A stretch of DNA of 64,000 bases, taken from Piscicola geometra. Its lineage: Eukaryota > Annelida > Clitellata > Hirudinida > Piscicolidae. The translations under genes were made by a program, and so were the position numbers. Positions within the stretch are counted from its first letter, which is position 1. Each line of letters begins with the position of its first letter. Location of the stretch: the NCBI GenBank assembly GCA_943735955.1, contig OX030955.1, positions 10,497,147 to 10,561,146 on the forward strand, in the 5' to 3' direction. Positions 20,953 to 33,270 of the stretch are shown in pieces. Under the pieces are notes generated by a model. That model saw only the letters and a list, made by a program, of their open reading frames with translations. It searched no databases and was not told the DNA's origin.

Positions 20953-21564
20953 CATCCACCATATGGGGAATATTCTTCGAAATTTTTATTTATTTTTACG
21001 AATAGAAAACACTACAAATAAACGAAATTCATTTTTTTTTATTCAAATAATTTTTTTCTCAATTTTTTCACGCCATTTGAAAATTCAACATTGGAATTTA
21101 CCCTACAAGGAATCTACCTTTAGACGAAAACAAGAAAAAATCGTTAAATTTTAAAGTGGCGTAAAAAAAAAGAAAAAAAGAAATTTTAAAAAGTGAATTT
21201 CGTTTATTTGTAGTGTTTTCTATTCGTAAAAATGGGAAATTTTTTTTGGAAGAATATTCCCCGTATGGTAAATTTCAAGGTTATAGGTGAACTGCACACA
21301 AAAGAAAGCACACTGCATGTGTTAAATGCACATTTGATTTTGCCCATTTCTTTTTAAAATGCGATTTTTCTGAAAGCCCAAACCCTAACTCTAACCCTAA
21401 CCCTAACCCTAACCTTAACCCTAAATTAAAGTTTTTTCTGTAAAAAAGAAGAAATGTGCAAAATCAAATGTGCATTTAACACATGTAGTGTGCTTTCTTT
21501 TGTGTGCAGTTAACCTACAACCAAATTTCAACTTGAAACTTGAAATTTTCAAGTATGGTGGATT
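20953..21564. repeat. Nested inverted-repeat (foldback) element with a telomere-like loop
   Basis: An outer arm at 20953-21045 is repeated inverted at about 21185-21275 (shared GAATATTC, TACGAATAGAAAACACTAC, AAATAAACGAAATTC). A second, inner pair is at 21291-21343 and 21458-21511 (ACTGCACACAAAAGAAAGC and its complement). A short ATCCACCATA motif closes both outer edges. No coding frame of note. Either one foldback element or two nested ones. Confidence 0.75.
21380..21424. repeat. Interstitial (CCCTAA)n telomere-type repeat
   Basis: About seven CCCTAA units with CTCTAA and CCTTAA variants, in the loop of the inner inverted repeat. It is too short and too internal to be a chromosome end. Confidence 0.85.
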
Positions 21565-21690
21565 CCAACGCATACCACTACATGGACCACTGGTCTAAGT
21601 TTCATGTACTTTTTGCACTTTGTAATAAATCAGCAGTTAAAGTGACCAAGAGAATTAAAGGATGGCTACAGCAAAAAAAGGAGAACAGAT
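21555..21690 (+). pseudogene. Integrase-core fragment of a retroelement or Ginger-type transposon
   Basis: A short frame reading YHYMDHWSKFHVLF followed by NKSAVKV resembles the start of DDE integrase cores (an Asp-His-Trp/Phe-Ser-Lys-Phe motif followed by an alternate-helix segment). It loses similarity within about 40 residues and is not continued by other motifs, so it is a relic. Confidence 0.45.
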
Positions 21691-21699
21691 CACAGCAAC

Positions 21700-22470
21700 T
21701 TCATTCTTCGCAAGATCCTCTTCGGCTCCTCCATTCTCACCTTTAACACCAGCGCCAAAAGGATCCAGAAAGACGCTTTTGTAGGAATGAAGATGCTGTA
21801 TTAGTAATGATGGTTCTGTGGTAATGTTGAAGATGATGGTGATGTAGGTGACGATGATGATGATGATGTGGGTGAGGTTAGAAAATCAGAAAATCCTAAA
21901 CTACAGCAGATAATGATTGTCTGGTCCTGTCTGGTGGGCTGAATAAAACAACAAAACGAATGCATATCAATTCCTGCTTTAACCCATTGCAGTCTTGTGT
22001 GCCGTCAACCACAACACCAAACTGGCATGATTCAGCATTAACCGTGCACACTATGTTTCTAACGATTGAATGAGTTAAAGCATCAGCATTTCATTTTGGC
22101 AGTCATGTGATATGAAACTAGTAGTTTGATTTAGCCACAACTTCAGTTAATGTTCGAAGCTTTTTGAAATTCATTCACCAGGATCTCCCCAGGATTGCCA
22201 CCCATGGCGAGAACCCATATTGATCAATATATAGTAAAGTTCTTGTTGAAGAAAAGAAAAAAAACAATGACTTATTTTTCACAATTTTAAACGATATTAG
22301 CAAATTTCTCCTTGAATAAAATTTTATCAAATAGTTGCCGAAATAATAATAATAATATTTCCGCCTTTAGTTATCGTTATTTGTAGTATGTCTTACATAC
22401 ATCATCTGATTTTTGAAATAAACAGTGCCGTTAGCTATAAAATATTAATCTTAAAGTTGCGTTATATATG
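21700..22470. other. Intergenic, no gene recognised
   Basis: Mixed sequence with a short GATGAT tract near 21830-21870 and an AAT run near 22346. No coding exon or element end is recognised before the hAT element at 22471. Confidence 0.5.
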
Positions 22471-24466
22471 CAGTGGCGCAACCCCCCCAGACCTATTCGA
22501 AGGGTCTCACAATTTTTCGAAAATCGATGAGTTTTTTTGGTGGTGGGGGGTGGGTAATCAATTTTTCAATATGCCATAGGACAATGATATTTTCTATGGA
22601 TGGCCATCGGGTCTTTATCTCACAAAATATTTCATATATGAACACATAACATAGAGATTCCACCAAAATAACACTAACATGTCACAAATTCTGAAAAAAA
22701 TAGAGCACCACTAGACCTTAACTACACTCTTAAATCTTTACACTTTTCATATGTAAATTTTTCAAGCCATGACAAGTATTTAAAGAATAACTCAGACAGA
22801 CAAAATAACTCCCGAGCTTTCAGAATTATTCAACCTTCATGGAAAAAATGCTAAAAATGTGCAAAGACAGCTCAAAATCACATCAACACATCAAGTTTAC
22901 TTGCGGATCAGTCTGATCTCATTGCATGTATCGAACTGCAAGAATTCTTTTGAGCCACAAGCCTTCAGCCCGAGTTGCACTATAGGCTCGATGTTGCTAT
23001 GACTCTGTGAGTTACTTCATAAGATGCAGAAAGAGCATTTTCTAAATTTTGGCTTATTAAAATTCATCTTAGGACGATTGTTTCTGCTCGTCGTTTGCAA
23101 AGCTTTTTTGAGAATATCAGCTACCAAAACCGCTACCTCACTTCTTTCAGTAAATGAAATGGTGAAAAGATGTTCACAAACTGATCGAAAAATTATTTTG
23201 CAACTGAGAACACATAAAAATTTATTTGAAACTAAATATTTAAACAAAAATTATAGACTTAATTATCAAACTTATTTTTTTACTTTTTACCTTAGTTTAC
23301 AAAATGATGACGTAACTCTAAGAATATTATGCAACTTAGTTTTTAGTTTTTTTTATCATTGAGAAACTATCTGAATTCTTTATCAATTATAATTGGTAGT
23401 TTTTATTTAACCCATTTACCGCCGCTACCCGAAAAAAAAGTTAACATGAATTTTACATCTAGACTTGCATTATATGGTTATAATAACAACTCAAGCGAAA
23501 TTGAAAACACTTATTTCATAAGTTTTAATGGGGCAAAATGTTGCGAAAACGCAACGTGAGCGGGAAGTGTGACATACTTATGGGCAGTAAGAAATCATAA
23601 ATAAATTGATCCAAACCACTTTTATTAAAACAGAAATAAATTTCAATTGCAAATAGTTCGATAAAATTATGACTTCTAATTATTTTTTTAGTTATAATAT
23701 TAATAATTATTATTTTAATTACAACAAAGCAAATTATTCAACGTGAATTACAGCAGTAATTCTCAAAAACTGCCGTGCTGTTTCAAAGACGACACTGACG
23801 ACGAATATTATCTTTATTTTAATTTTATAATCAACCTATGAAGGTTAAAAATTATATTTTCTTCAATAAAAGCTTCAAATGTGAAGCATTTGCGATTTGA
23901 ATTTTTTTTTCGAAATATAAAAATCAACATTCATCTACAAAATTCAACTTTTAATTCTAATTTTATAAATTTAATAATACGTTAACATTAAAATAATAAT
24001 TTTATTATTTTTATCATGTATTATTGTAATGAATGACTAGGCTTATTAAAAATCATATGAAATCATATTACGTCAAAGTTGCGAAAACGCACCATTGATT
24101 TCTAAAAGCATTGAAAACGTTTTACAAGTTATGAATATATAAAAAATTAATTCAAGTATTAACTATCTTTTCACCCTGAAATTGAACTAAATTTGTATAA
24201 AAAGACTAAAATTGAACAAAAAAATTGAAAAATTATCTAAGCGAGGAAAGATTGTTTTGAGAAATTTTAAATGTGAACAGGAAATATAAGATTATAAATA
24301 ATAAAATAAAAAATTTGAAATTTAATTTATGAAATTAAAATTTAAAAGTTATTGTTCAAAATATGTGAAAAATTGATGTTGCAAAACGCAACAGTTGCAG
24401 TAAATAATAATTTTTTTTATACTAAAGTTGAGCCCCCCCCAGCATTTTTGGCTGGTTGCGCCCCTG
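22471..24466. mobile_element. hAT-type element, decayed, 1,996 bp
   Basis: Begins CAGTGGCGCAACC and ends GGTTGCGCCCCTG, inverted ends differing at one base. Flanked by an exact 8-bp duplication TATATATG (22463-22470 and 24467-24474). Around 22985-23160 the plus strand shows a broken version of the hAT C-terminal dimerisation motif (Ala-Phe-Ser-Lys...Leu-Ile-Lys), clearer in the related copy near 26420. Frames are interrupted throughout, so it is inactive. From about 23160 to 23760 it carries AT-rich sequence missing from the related copy. Confidence 0.88.
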
Positions 24467-24469
24467 TAT

Positions 24470-25770
24470 ATATGGGTTAATCCAGATTTGACTACAGACT
24501 TTGTGTCTTTCTATATTTAGGTTTTCAATTTCAAAAAAACTTGCTTTATGTATACTCATGTATGTATTATAGAGTATAAAAGAAATTTCAAACACAATAA
24601 TTGTATTAATCTTTTTTAATTGAGCAAATAGTTTATCAGATTATCTGTGAACACTGACAGCCATAAAACCTCGTCAAAATACAATATAAAATTTCTGAAT
24701 TTAATTTTTGTTTTGTTTTTTTTTTTCCTTCTTTTTTTCACACAATTGTTACTATATGCTGCGTAAATCAGAAATTTAAAATCAACTTTTTAAAATGGCG
24801 TCTGTAATGACAGCCATTTATATCTCCGTAACTTATTATTTTTAACTAAAATAGCTATTTTTACTTCATGAAATGGTTTATAAAATAATTTAATTAATAT
24901 TCAATAACTTTTTAACGTTAAAACTTTAATTATTTAAAAAAACCCAGTATTGTAGAAAAATGTATATTAACAAGCAAATCATGATAGTTTATTAATGTCC
25001 CGATCATCATTATGAGAAATCGGGACAAACAGTGCTGTTTTACTACTTTAGAAGCTTCAGCAAATAGATTATTAGACGATGCGTATCTCACAAAACTCTT
25101 CATTCAATACATCCTTCAATTAATATTATAAAAATACTACAAAAACTACTGTAAATTCATGACACCTAGTCTTATATGAATCGGGACATTTGTGATAATG
25201 TCATGGTTTGCATGATATAAAACAATGATGTAAGTTTAACAAAAAATAAACATAAAAGCCCAATATTTAACATTTATCTTTTTTTAACCATCAAATGTAT
25301 TCAGAAAACAAAATTATATTACTCACAATTTGCTTAGTAAATCGCGATGATCAGCAAGACGCTAAAACCAGAACAGAAATTGTTGGAATGAACAAAATAG
25401 CCAAAAACTCATATAAATTGAGTATTCTAAAATCGGGAGAAGTAAAAACACGTTTTTAAATATTCCTATGATTGAATAAATCAAACCGGATAGAACTAAC
25501 TAAAACATAAATCTAAATATTTAATATTTAGGATTTGTAAAAAAAATTTAAGACATGCGTTTTTAGCCTATTTTCAATTTTTAAATAGCTAGAAAGTATA
25601 ATATCGTAGTATTTATTATGAATAATTTAGGTGGATAATATTTTTAGATTCCTTTTCTTAAAAAAAAATGCATCCAGTCTTGGATACAACTTTCCATTCT
25701 TTGTAAAAACAAGTAAGACACTGCAAATCGTAAAGTCTGTAATCGATTCTGGATTAACCCATATGTTTTA
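24470..25770. repeat. Inverted-repeat-bounded AT-rich segment
   Basis: GGGTTAATCCAGATT...ACAGACTTT at 24474-24510 is matched inverted by AAAGTCTGTAATCGATTCTGGATTAACCC near 25731-25761, about 38-bp arms with several mismatches. The 1.2-kb interior is AT-rich with scattered CGGGACA words and no coding frame. A decayed transposon is plausible; its superfamily is not evident. Confidence 0.45.
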
Positions 25771-25951
25771 GTCATGTTTGGAAATAAATAGTGACTAATC
25801 AAAGTCATATTAACGCTGGGCCAGTCAAATTAATAACAAATGCTGAATAGACGTTCACATAGAACTGTACGTACATGAGATGAGAAGTAGTTTTTTCCAG
25901 TTTTGCAAAATCCGGATATGCTGTTTCATGTTTTTGCCATTAGTGGAAAAG

Positions 25952-27348
25952 GTATGATATTTTTTGGTGGGGGTGGGGTTAATGAGGTTTTCAATATGCC
26001 ATAGGACAAAAATATTTTCTCTGGTTGGCCATCAGGCCTTTATCTCACGAAACATTTTATATATCAACACAGAACCTAGAGATTCCACTAAAATGACACT
26101 AACATGTCCCAAATATTGGGAAAAAAAAGAACACCCGTAGACCTTAATTACACTTTAATATCTCTACACTTATCATATGTACATTTTCCCGCCATAACAC
26201 AGTATATATAGAATAACGCAGAAGGACAAAATAACTTTTGAGCTTTTGGAATTCTGCAACCTTCATGAAAAGAATGTAGAAACTGTGCAAAGACAGCTCA
26301 AAATCGCATCAACAAGTTTACGTGTGGATCAGTCTGATCCCAATGCATGTATCGAACTGCAAGAACTCTTTTGTGCCACAAGCCTTCAGCCGAGATGCAT
26401 TATAGGCTCGATGATGCTCTGACTCTGCTAGTTTCTTCATTAGGTGCAGAAGAAGCATTTTCGAAATGTAGACTTATTAAAATTCTTCTTAGGACGACTG
26501 TGCATGATTATAATTTTCTAAGCTTATTTGAGAATATCTGCTACCAAAACAGCTACTGCGCTTCTACCAGTTAATGATCTTTTGGTAAAAGATATTCTCA
26601 AATAAGCTTTGCAAACAAAAATTCACGTGAATTACAGCAGAACTCATAAACTGTCGTGCTGTTTCAAAGACGAAACTGACGATGAATGTTATCTTTATTT
26701 AAATTTTATCATAAATCTATGAGAGGTGAAAAATGATCTTTTCTTTAATAAAAGCTTCAATGATGAAGCATTTGCGATTTGGAATTTTTTTGACATATAA
26801 AAATCAACTTTCATCTAAAAAATTCAAACCTAAATATTAATTTTTTAACAATTTCTTAATACATTAACATTTAAATAATAATTTATTATTTTCATAATTA
26901 ATATCTTAATAAATCGCTAGGCCTATTAAAAATCATATGATATCAAATCACGTCAAAGTTGCGAAAACATGGCATTAATTTTTAAATGCACTGAAAAATT
27001 TTTAAAAGTTGTTTTAAATAATAACAAATTTCATTTAAGTATTAATTATCTTTTCGACTTGAAATTTGAACTTAATTTGTATAAAAACACTGAAATCAAA
27101 AGAAAAAATTGAACAAAAATCTAAGCGAGGGAATATGGTTTTGAGAAATTTTAAATGTGAAAGGAAATGAAAGATTGAAAATTTGAAAAGTTAAGTTATG
27201 AAAATGTTAAAAACTCGGTATTGAAACAGCAAAAAAAAATAAAAATTGATGTTGCGAAAACGCAACAGCGACGTTATATGGGTTAAACAATTGGTGTTAA
27301 AAAACCAAAGTTGAGCCTCCCTAGCATTTTTTGCTTGTTGCGCCCCTG
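25952..27348. mobile_element. Second, 5'-truncated copy of the 22471 hAT family
   Basis: Parallels the 22471 element from GGTGGGGGTGG through the right end (TTGTTGCGCCCCTG at 27348). At 26347-26574 a plus-strand frame reads EEAFSKCRLIKILLRTT followed by FENICYQNSY, the hAT C-terminal dimerisation region. A local hairpin at 26521-26606 inverts CTTATTTGAGAATAT. The left terminus is missing. Confidence 0.75.
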
Positions 27349-27782
27349 GTTGCCAGCAAACAATAAAACAAGCCTACCTTAGATTCTGTTCGAATCCTTG
27401 AATGATTGACGTTTAGTTTTACTTTTTTTTTTAAATTTAAAATTTTGAGACAGAGTGACACCAAAACAGCTGGATCCTTTTCTGAAGTGCATAGTTCTTG
27501 TGTAAGATGACAAATCGCAAGTAGCACTATTGAACATGTTAATTATTTTTCCCCAAATCTACGAGAAAGGATTTTTTAGGATGAAATGCAACATTTAAAA
27601 TGAGAGATACTTTTTTAACAAAATGTATTCATCTATTTTCTGTAGCGTAAAAAATAATATTAGTTTTAAAAAAATCCGATAAATTTGGTTAACTGCAGTG
27701 ATGGGCAACTAACTAAATATTTTTAATTAATTTATAAATATTTTTCAACTGAAAATAATTAGTTTAACTAAAAGTTATCGCA

Positions 27783-28552
27783 ATGTATCATTTACAACTA
27801 CCACCCGCCTCAAGTCAAATAAATGTTAATCCATCACAGTTTGCCTGCCATACTGGGTGCGTATGTTCTCAAAATGCTGAAACACTTATCAAGCATACTA
27901 TTTATGTACTTGTGAACAAAAGTCAAACAAAAACACTTGCCCTAAAACTGGGCACCTGGAATTTGAGAACACTCACACCAGGGCTATCTCAATACCTCCA
28001 GATGATCAGTGATGCCCGAAAAACTGAAATTATCAACGAAGAACTCGTGAGACTACAAGTCGACATTGCCACACTTCAGAAGACTTGGCTAGCTGATTCT
28101 GGGAGTCTTAGATTAAAGACTTAAAATTCTTCTGACAAGGTAAAAATGCTCAAAACACCAGAGAATACAGCGTTAGTTTAACAGTCCAGAACCATCTGCT
28201 GGAAATGATAGAACTTTGCCAAAAAGGAACTGAAAGACTTTTATCACTCTGTCTCCACATCACTGCTGGACCAGTCAACCTCATCAGTGCTTATGCACCA
28301 ACTCTCAACGCAACGAGTGAATCCAGAGATGAGTCATATGGCCAGTTTGATTCGCATTTTCAACAAAATCCCTAAAGAAGAACAACTCATTCTGAGCGTA
28401 ATACAGAAAAAAAACAGCGGCGATCTACAACAAGCAGCGACCTGCAACCAGCAGCGACCAACAACCAGCAGCGACCAACAACAAGCAGCGACCTGCAACC
28501 AGCAGCGAAAAGTTCTCACAGGCGCAGGTCCATTGTCTACCTAGACTGATGG
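27783..28552 (+). mobile_element. Non-LTR retrotransposon remnant: endonuclease N-terminus
   Basis: The frame at 27783-28124 contains LGTWNLRTLTPGLSQ, then ISDARKTEIINEELVRLQVDI and LQKTWLADSG, the start of an exonuclease/endonuclease/phosphatase-type LINE endonuclease. After frameshifts the motif VNLISAYAPTLNATSESRDES follows near 28280. The catalytic Glu expected in LQ(E)T is Lys here. A 17-base ACCTGCAACCAGCAGCG repeat near 28437-28505 replaces the next part. No reverse transcriptase is present. Confidence 0.8.
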
Positions 28553-28780
28553 ACGCCAATAACAATGACAACATTTCTTATGGCATTCTCTTTTATGCCA
28601 TTTTGCAGTTTAAAACAATTTTTTCCCATGAAACTGTTTAATCAACTTTTTATAATTTCAATTAAAAATTATGCATAAATTCAAATAACTGAGCTCGTTA
28701 AGGCACTAATGAGTTAACGACCAATTTCAGTCAATTAATCTAATAAATTACTCAATACAATAAATATTAGGCATGGAAAG

Positions 28781-29477
28781 CAGTGTTATTTTCATAACGA
28801 AAACGAAAACGACAATTCTGAATAATCGTTCCACGAAAACGAAAATAAAAACATAATTTTTTTTCAAAACGAAAACAAACAAAAAAACTATAATTATTTC
28901 CCAAACGAAACTGAAATAAAAACTATAATTATTTCCAAAACGAAAACTAAATAAATTTTTTATGATATGCCATAATATGTAAATTTATAATTTATATAAA
29001 TAATATATGTCTATGTTATAAACATTATCTTTGGGCTTTATGAAAGTAGCGCCATTTATAAAACGTTATTTTATTACCGCTTCGCTTTGTCAATTAAATT
29101 ATCACTTATTTTAATCGTAAATTTGTTATTATATTTCAAATTTTTTATTACTCAATAATTCCCGTACTCAATTCTTATAATATTTCAATTGACTGGTAAT
29201 TTTTAAAACTCTTTTTTTGTTAATATACAGTTCAATTTTACCGTTTCATTTTATGATCACTTAATTTTTTTAGATATAAAAAAATAGTGTTCAAAGTTTT
29301 AAATTAATATATTTTCAAAACTAAAATGAAAACAAAAACTTTAATTATTTTCAAAACTGAAACGAAAATAAAAACTTTAATTATTTTCAAAACAAAACGA
29401 AAATAAAAACTATAATTAATTCCAAAACGAAACTGAAATAAAAACTATAATTATTTTATGAAACGAAAATAACATTG
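28781..29477 (+). mobile_element. hAT-type MITE, copy 2
   Basis: Ends CAGTGTTATTTTCAT and its inverted partner AACATTG. Flanking ATGGAAAG (28773-28780) and ATGGAAAA (29478-29485) are an 8-bp duplication with one change. The related unoccupied site GCATGGCAAGGGCCTA at 39443 supports the insertion boundaries. Confidence 0.88.
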
Positions 29478-29673
29478 ATGGAAAAGGCCTATTTAGGGGC
29501 AACGAAGTCGATCCACGAGTTGAAGTGGGTGATTCTCGAATAGACTGACGAAAGATATGTGTAGCAGCCTTCGCTATCCCCTGAAGCAACTCCAACCAAC
29601 TCCCATTGCTGGGGGGCAAATTCACATGCGAACGGACCACCAGTGTCACATTGTTAAGTGAGGTTCAATCATA

Positions 29674-29850
29674 ACAACGACGAGCATTATTATAGTGGCG
29701 TATAACCCGAACGGGCTTTCAGGCCACTTAGGCTGCATATTTTCATTTGCGCCTTTGGGTTACTAGTGCGTTGGTTGCACTTGAACCTAGGACCTTTCAT
29801 TATTGGTCAAGCCGAGAGTCGTTGCCGACTCGGCTACCCGTTCACCCTCG
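29674..29850 (-). mobile_element. tRNA-derived SINE, fullest copy of its family here
   Basis: On the minus strand the head has a tRNA-like A box (GTAGCCGAGTCGG) and B box (AGGTTCAAGTG), with an unrelated body and a 3' end (GGGTTATACGCCACTATAA) shared with fragments at 4828 and 34278. It lies within the last intron of protease pseudogene A. Confidence 0.65.
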
Positions 29851-30009
29851 AGCTCAATTGTTTGTCGTTTAACCACAAGAACTGAGCTACCCATAACACA
29901 ACCACACCAATCACACAAACACAACCACACAAACCACCCAAACCCAATCACACCGACCACAAAAAAAACTGACATTGCAAGTTCCGATTTTCAAGAAGGG
30001 TGTATTATG

Positions 30010-30709
30010 CAGTGTTATTTTCGTAACGAAAACAAAAACGAAAACGACAATTCTGAATAATCGTTCCACGAAAACGAAAATAAAAACTATTATTATTTCC
30101 AAAACGAAACTGAAATAAAAACTATAATTATTTTCCAAAAAAATATTAAATAAATTTCAAAGTATGGCATAATATGTAAATGTATAATTTATATAAAAAA
30201 TATATGTCTATTTTATAAACATGAAAGTAGCTTTATGAAAGTAGCGCCATTTATAAAACGTTATTTTATTACCGCTTCGCTTTGTCAATTAAATTATCAC
30301 TTATTTCAATCGTAAATGTGTTATTATATTTCAAATTTGGTATTACTCAATAATTTACGTACTCAATTCTTATAATATTTCAATTGACTGTTAATTTTTA
30401 AAACTCATTCGTTGTTGATATACAGTTCTATTTTACTGTTTCATTTTATGATCAATTAATTTATTTTGATACAAAAAAATAGTGTTCAAAGTTGTAAATA
30501 AATATATTTTCAAAGCTTAAATGAAAATAAAAACTATAATTATTCTCAAAACTGAAACTAAAATAAAAACTATAATTATTTTCAAAACGAAAACGAAAAT
30601 AAAAACTTTAATTATTTTCAAAACGAAAACGAAAATAAAAACTATAATTAATTTCAAAACGAAATTGAAATAAAAACTATAATTATTTTATGAAACGAAA
30701 ATAACACAG
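30010..30709 (+). mobile_element. hAT-type MITE, copy 3, inserted in a protease exon
   Basis: Starts CAGTGTTATTTTCGTAACG, ends with AAATAACACAG, flanked by an exact GTATTATG duplication (30002-30009 and 30710-30717). Removing it and one duplication restores continuity of the exon with the related exon near 39790. Confidence 0.93.
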
Positions 30710-30823
30710 GTATTATGGACGCAAACATGGCCATTGTTAATTTTCCCGCCCTGATATTCCTGCATTCTCGGTTCTGAATGGCGTGAACTTTCGACTCCAG
30801 GAGAGTGGGCAGTTGGACGGAGG

Positions 30824-32796
30824 CTGAGGTGGTTTGTTTAGTGTGTCTTTGCTTGCAAATATTTTTCTTCAACTTATAAAATAGTTTTATAAGATCTGTA
30901 ACTCTGAAATGTATTGAATAGAAAGAGAAAACACTGTTTTGCTAGTTTTTGCCTATAAATTCATCACAGTTTAAAAAAAGGTCGAGACTCAATAAAAAAT
31001 ACTTTTCTATTGCTACTACAAGCGAATTGAAGAAAATCAATAGTGATTTTAATATTTTTTTTTATTGGTCATCTATATAAATTCAATTACAACTAGCCAT
31101 CAACCCTACCAATATCAAAATGACCACTTTAAAAAAATAACCACGGCTCATGAGTTTGAAGACAAAATTAACTTTCTTATAACGTTTTTAGTGATTTGAA
31201 GAAAAATAATTAGGTTTTGCATTGCGTACTTATAGAATCAATTAATGTTATCCTTTTATTCTTTTATTCATTTACATTATATATATATTTCTTTCAATCA
31301 TTTTATGAACGACTAAAGAAAAAGTTCCACAAATCCTTTTATTATTTAAACAAATATATTTATCAGTTCTTTTTATAAAAATTAGTTTGCAAAAATTTGC
31401 ATCCATAAGCCTATGTCCCAATAAAATAGTGAAATTCTTTGCAATAGTGTCAAATGTAATAATATATGAATAATAATTAAATGTCCGGATAATCTTGGTT
31501 TTTACAGTCATCCTATTATAGAAGTATATATAAATGTCAAGTCACTAAAAATTAGAATATAAATATAACATAAATATATAGCATAACTAACTAGGTAGAC
31601 CAGGAATAAATCTGTATTCATTTTGTTGATGAAACTCTAACGATAATTAAACAATTTATTGGTTTAGCCAGTCCAACAGACAGATAAATATGCACTCTGA
31701 GTGAAAAAAACATGCCGCTGTATATTTTTATATAACTTTGGCAAATGTAAAGCGATTTTCAATTTTTCACTATTTGACTCAGAAATGAATACTGAACAAG
31801 ATTTAGGAAATATTTATTTTGACCCTTTCAATTTGTTATACATTTACCTTGTGAAACTGAAACAAAGGTGAAAATATAGAAAAATATCTTGTAAAAAAAT
31901 GGAAAAATAAAGTAATAACAAAGTTCAAAATTTATTCTTAAAAATTAAAACTTTAATAAGAAAGTACCAATTCATAATTTTCAAGCACAGAATACACTGA
32001 AGAATCTATAAGTGGATGTTTATACAGTAATACATTGTGAGTATGTGTAGTTATAGTGATAGCTGGCTAAAACAAAAATATTCTTCGCTTACTTAAATAC
32101 TCCTTCACCTATTTTTTTATCTCTATATCGTAGACGGAAATCCTGAGGAGGTCTTGGGGTCCACCTTTATAAGGACCCCCTCACTCTTTTAAAATACACA
32201 GGTCTCAACTCTCATTTTGATACTAGTCTAATCGTCAACCATTGCATAAAAAATGCAAATACAGTAATAAATTGTGTGTATGTATGGGCAGCGATGCTAG
32301 GGGTCCATCCTAACATGGACTCCCTTCAATTTTTCAAATACAATAATTTCTCAACTCCTATCTTAACACAAGTATAATCGTCAACCATAGCATGAAACAG
32401 AATTTTGTTCAGTAATATATTTTGGGTAGGCGTAGTTACAGTGATAGCTGTCTGAAGCAAAACAAATTTTTTGCTTACTCAAATACTCCTCCACCTAATC
32501 TTCTTTTCATATTCATGGATTTAAATTAATGAATTATATTTATAAAAAAATAAATTGCTGATTTTCAAATGTTCGCATGCAGAAATTCAAGATGCCTTTC
32601 AGAAAATTACGGTTCATTTTTTGCAAGCAGACAGATTAACATTTTTATTTAAAAAATCATTCATATTGTGTTACTTATTTTGCATGGGCGATGTTCATAG
32701 GGGGGTTCTGAGGTCCACCTTAATATCGACTCTTTCAATTTGTTATATGAACCAAAGTTAATGATCTTCAAAAGGCTTTGAACAATAACTAAAGTT
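30824..32796. other. AT-rich intergenic with degenerate repeats
   Basis: No gene recognised. Near 31617-31685 a segment (TTTTGTTGATGAAACTC and ATTTATTGGTTTA) matches part of the transposase remnant at 32979-33050. Three related blocks near 32025, 32262 and 32410 share CAGTAATA(C/A)AT..TG and GTCCACC or GTCCATC words, an old repeat about 150-240 bases apart. Confidence 0.5.
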
Positions 32797-33270
32797 GTGG
32801 TAAATCAAACTACAAGTTTTATTTCGCATGACTGCAAAAATGAAATTCTGATGGTTTTAGCTCATTCTATCATTAGAAACATATTGTGCACTGTAAATGC
32901 CAAATCATGCCAGTTTAGTGTTGTGGTTGACGGCATTCAAGACTACAATGGGTTAGAGCAGGAATCGATATGCATTCGTTTTGTTGATGAAGCTCTAAAT
33001 GTTAATGAAAAGTTTATTGGTTTATTCAGCCTACCAGACACGACCGAAAAAAAATTATCTGCTGTAGTAAAAGATGTTTTGATAAGAATTTTGCTACCCA
33101 CAGAAAACCTCAGAGCTCAGACTTATGACGGCGCTGCTAACATGAACGGCCGCTTAACGGCTGTTAGGCTATTACCAGACAGGAAGTCTGGGCATGCCTT
33201 TGCTAACCTACTATATATAAGGTTGTTTCGTGTAAATAAATCTCTCTCTCTTTTGTGTCTGAACTTATAG
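32797..33270 (+). mobile_element. hAT-like transposase remnant (DUF4371-type)
   Basis: A 157-residue frame reads FSVVVDGIQD, ESICIRFVDE, KFIGLFSLPDTTEK, VLIRILLP and AQTYDGAANMNGR. This is the order seen in DUF4371 / zinc-finger MYM-type hAT proteins, with catalytic-type Asp in VVDG and TYDGA. It departs from the family after AANMNG and lacks the zinc finger and dimerisation parts, so it is a fragment. Confidence 0.75.

Larger units (their letters stand above)
26460..29650. repeat. Segmental duplication, copy 1
   Basis: This interval and 36412-39276 share, in the same order and orientation, the end of a hAT element, a block with AATCGCAAGTAGCACTATTG, a LINE endonuclease remnant, a MITE at the same insertion point, and a minus-strand protease last exon. 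Copy 1 keeps about 240 bp around 27270-27510 that copy 2 lacks. Confidence 0.85.
29489..30823 (-). pseudogene. S1 protease pseudogene A: exon 6 split by a MITE, plus last exon
   Basis: Homologous to the last two exons of the gene at 40606. The exon 6 equivalent starts at 30823 (acceptor CCTCAG), reads LPTLLESKVHAIQNRECRN, then is frameshifted by one missing base. It is interrupted at 30710-30009 by a MITE with its 8-bp target duplication and resumes to a donor at 29974. The last exon (29650-29489) has its acceptor AG changed to AA. It encodes DTGGP where the active-site GDSGGP should be (Ser to Thr), then CEFAPQQWELVGV and SSVYSRITHFNSWI. The SWG of the substrate pocket is lost. No upstream exons with His or Asp of the triad are seen. 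Confidence 0.85.

Noticed and set aside
21380..21424. A true telomere or chromosome end
   Set aside because: Only about seven degenerate units, with unique sequence on both sides.
28287..28544. Gln/Ser/Thr-rich frame as a gene
   Set aside because: Translation of the ACCTGCAACCAGCAGCG tandem inside a dead LINE fragment.
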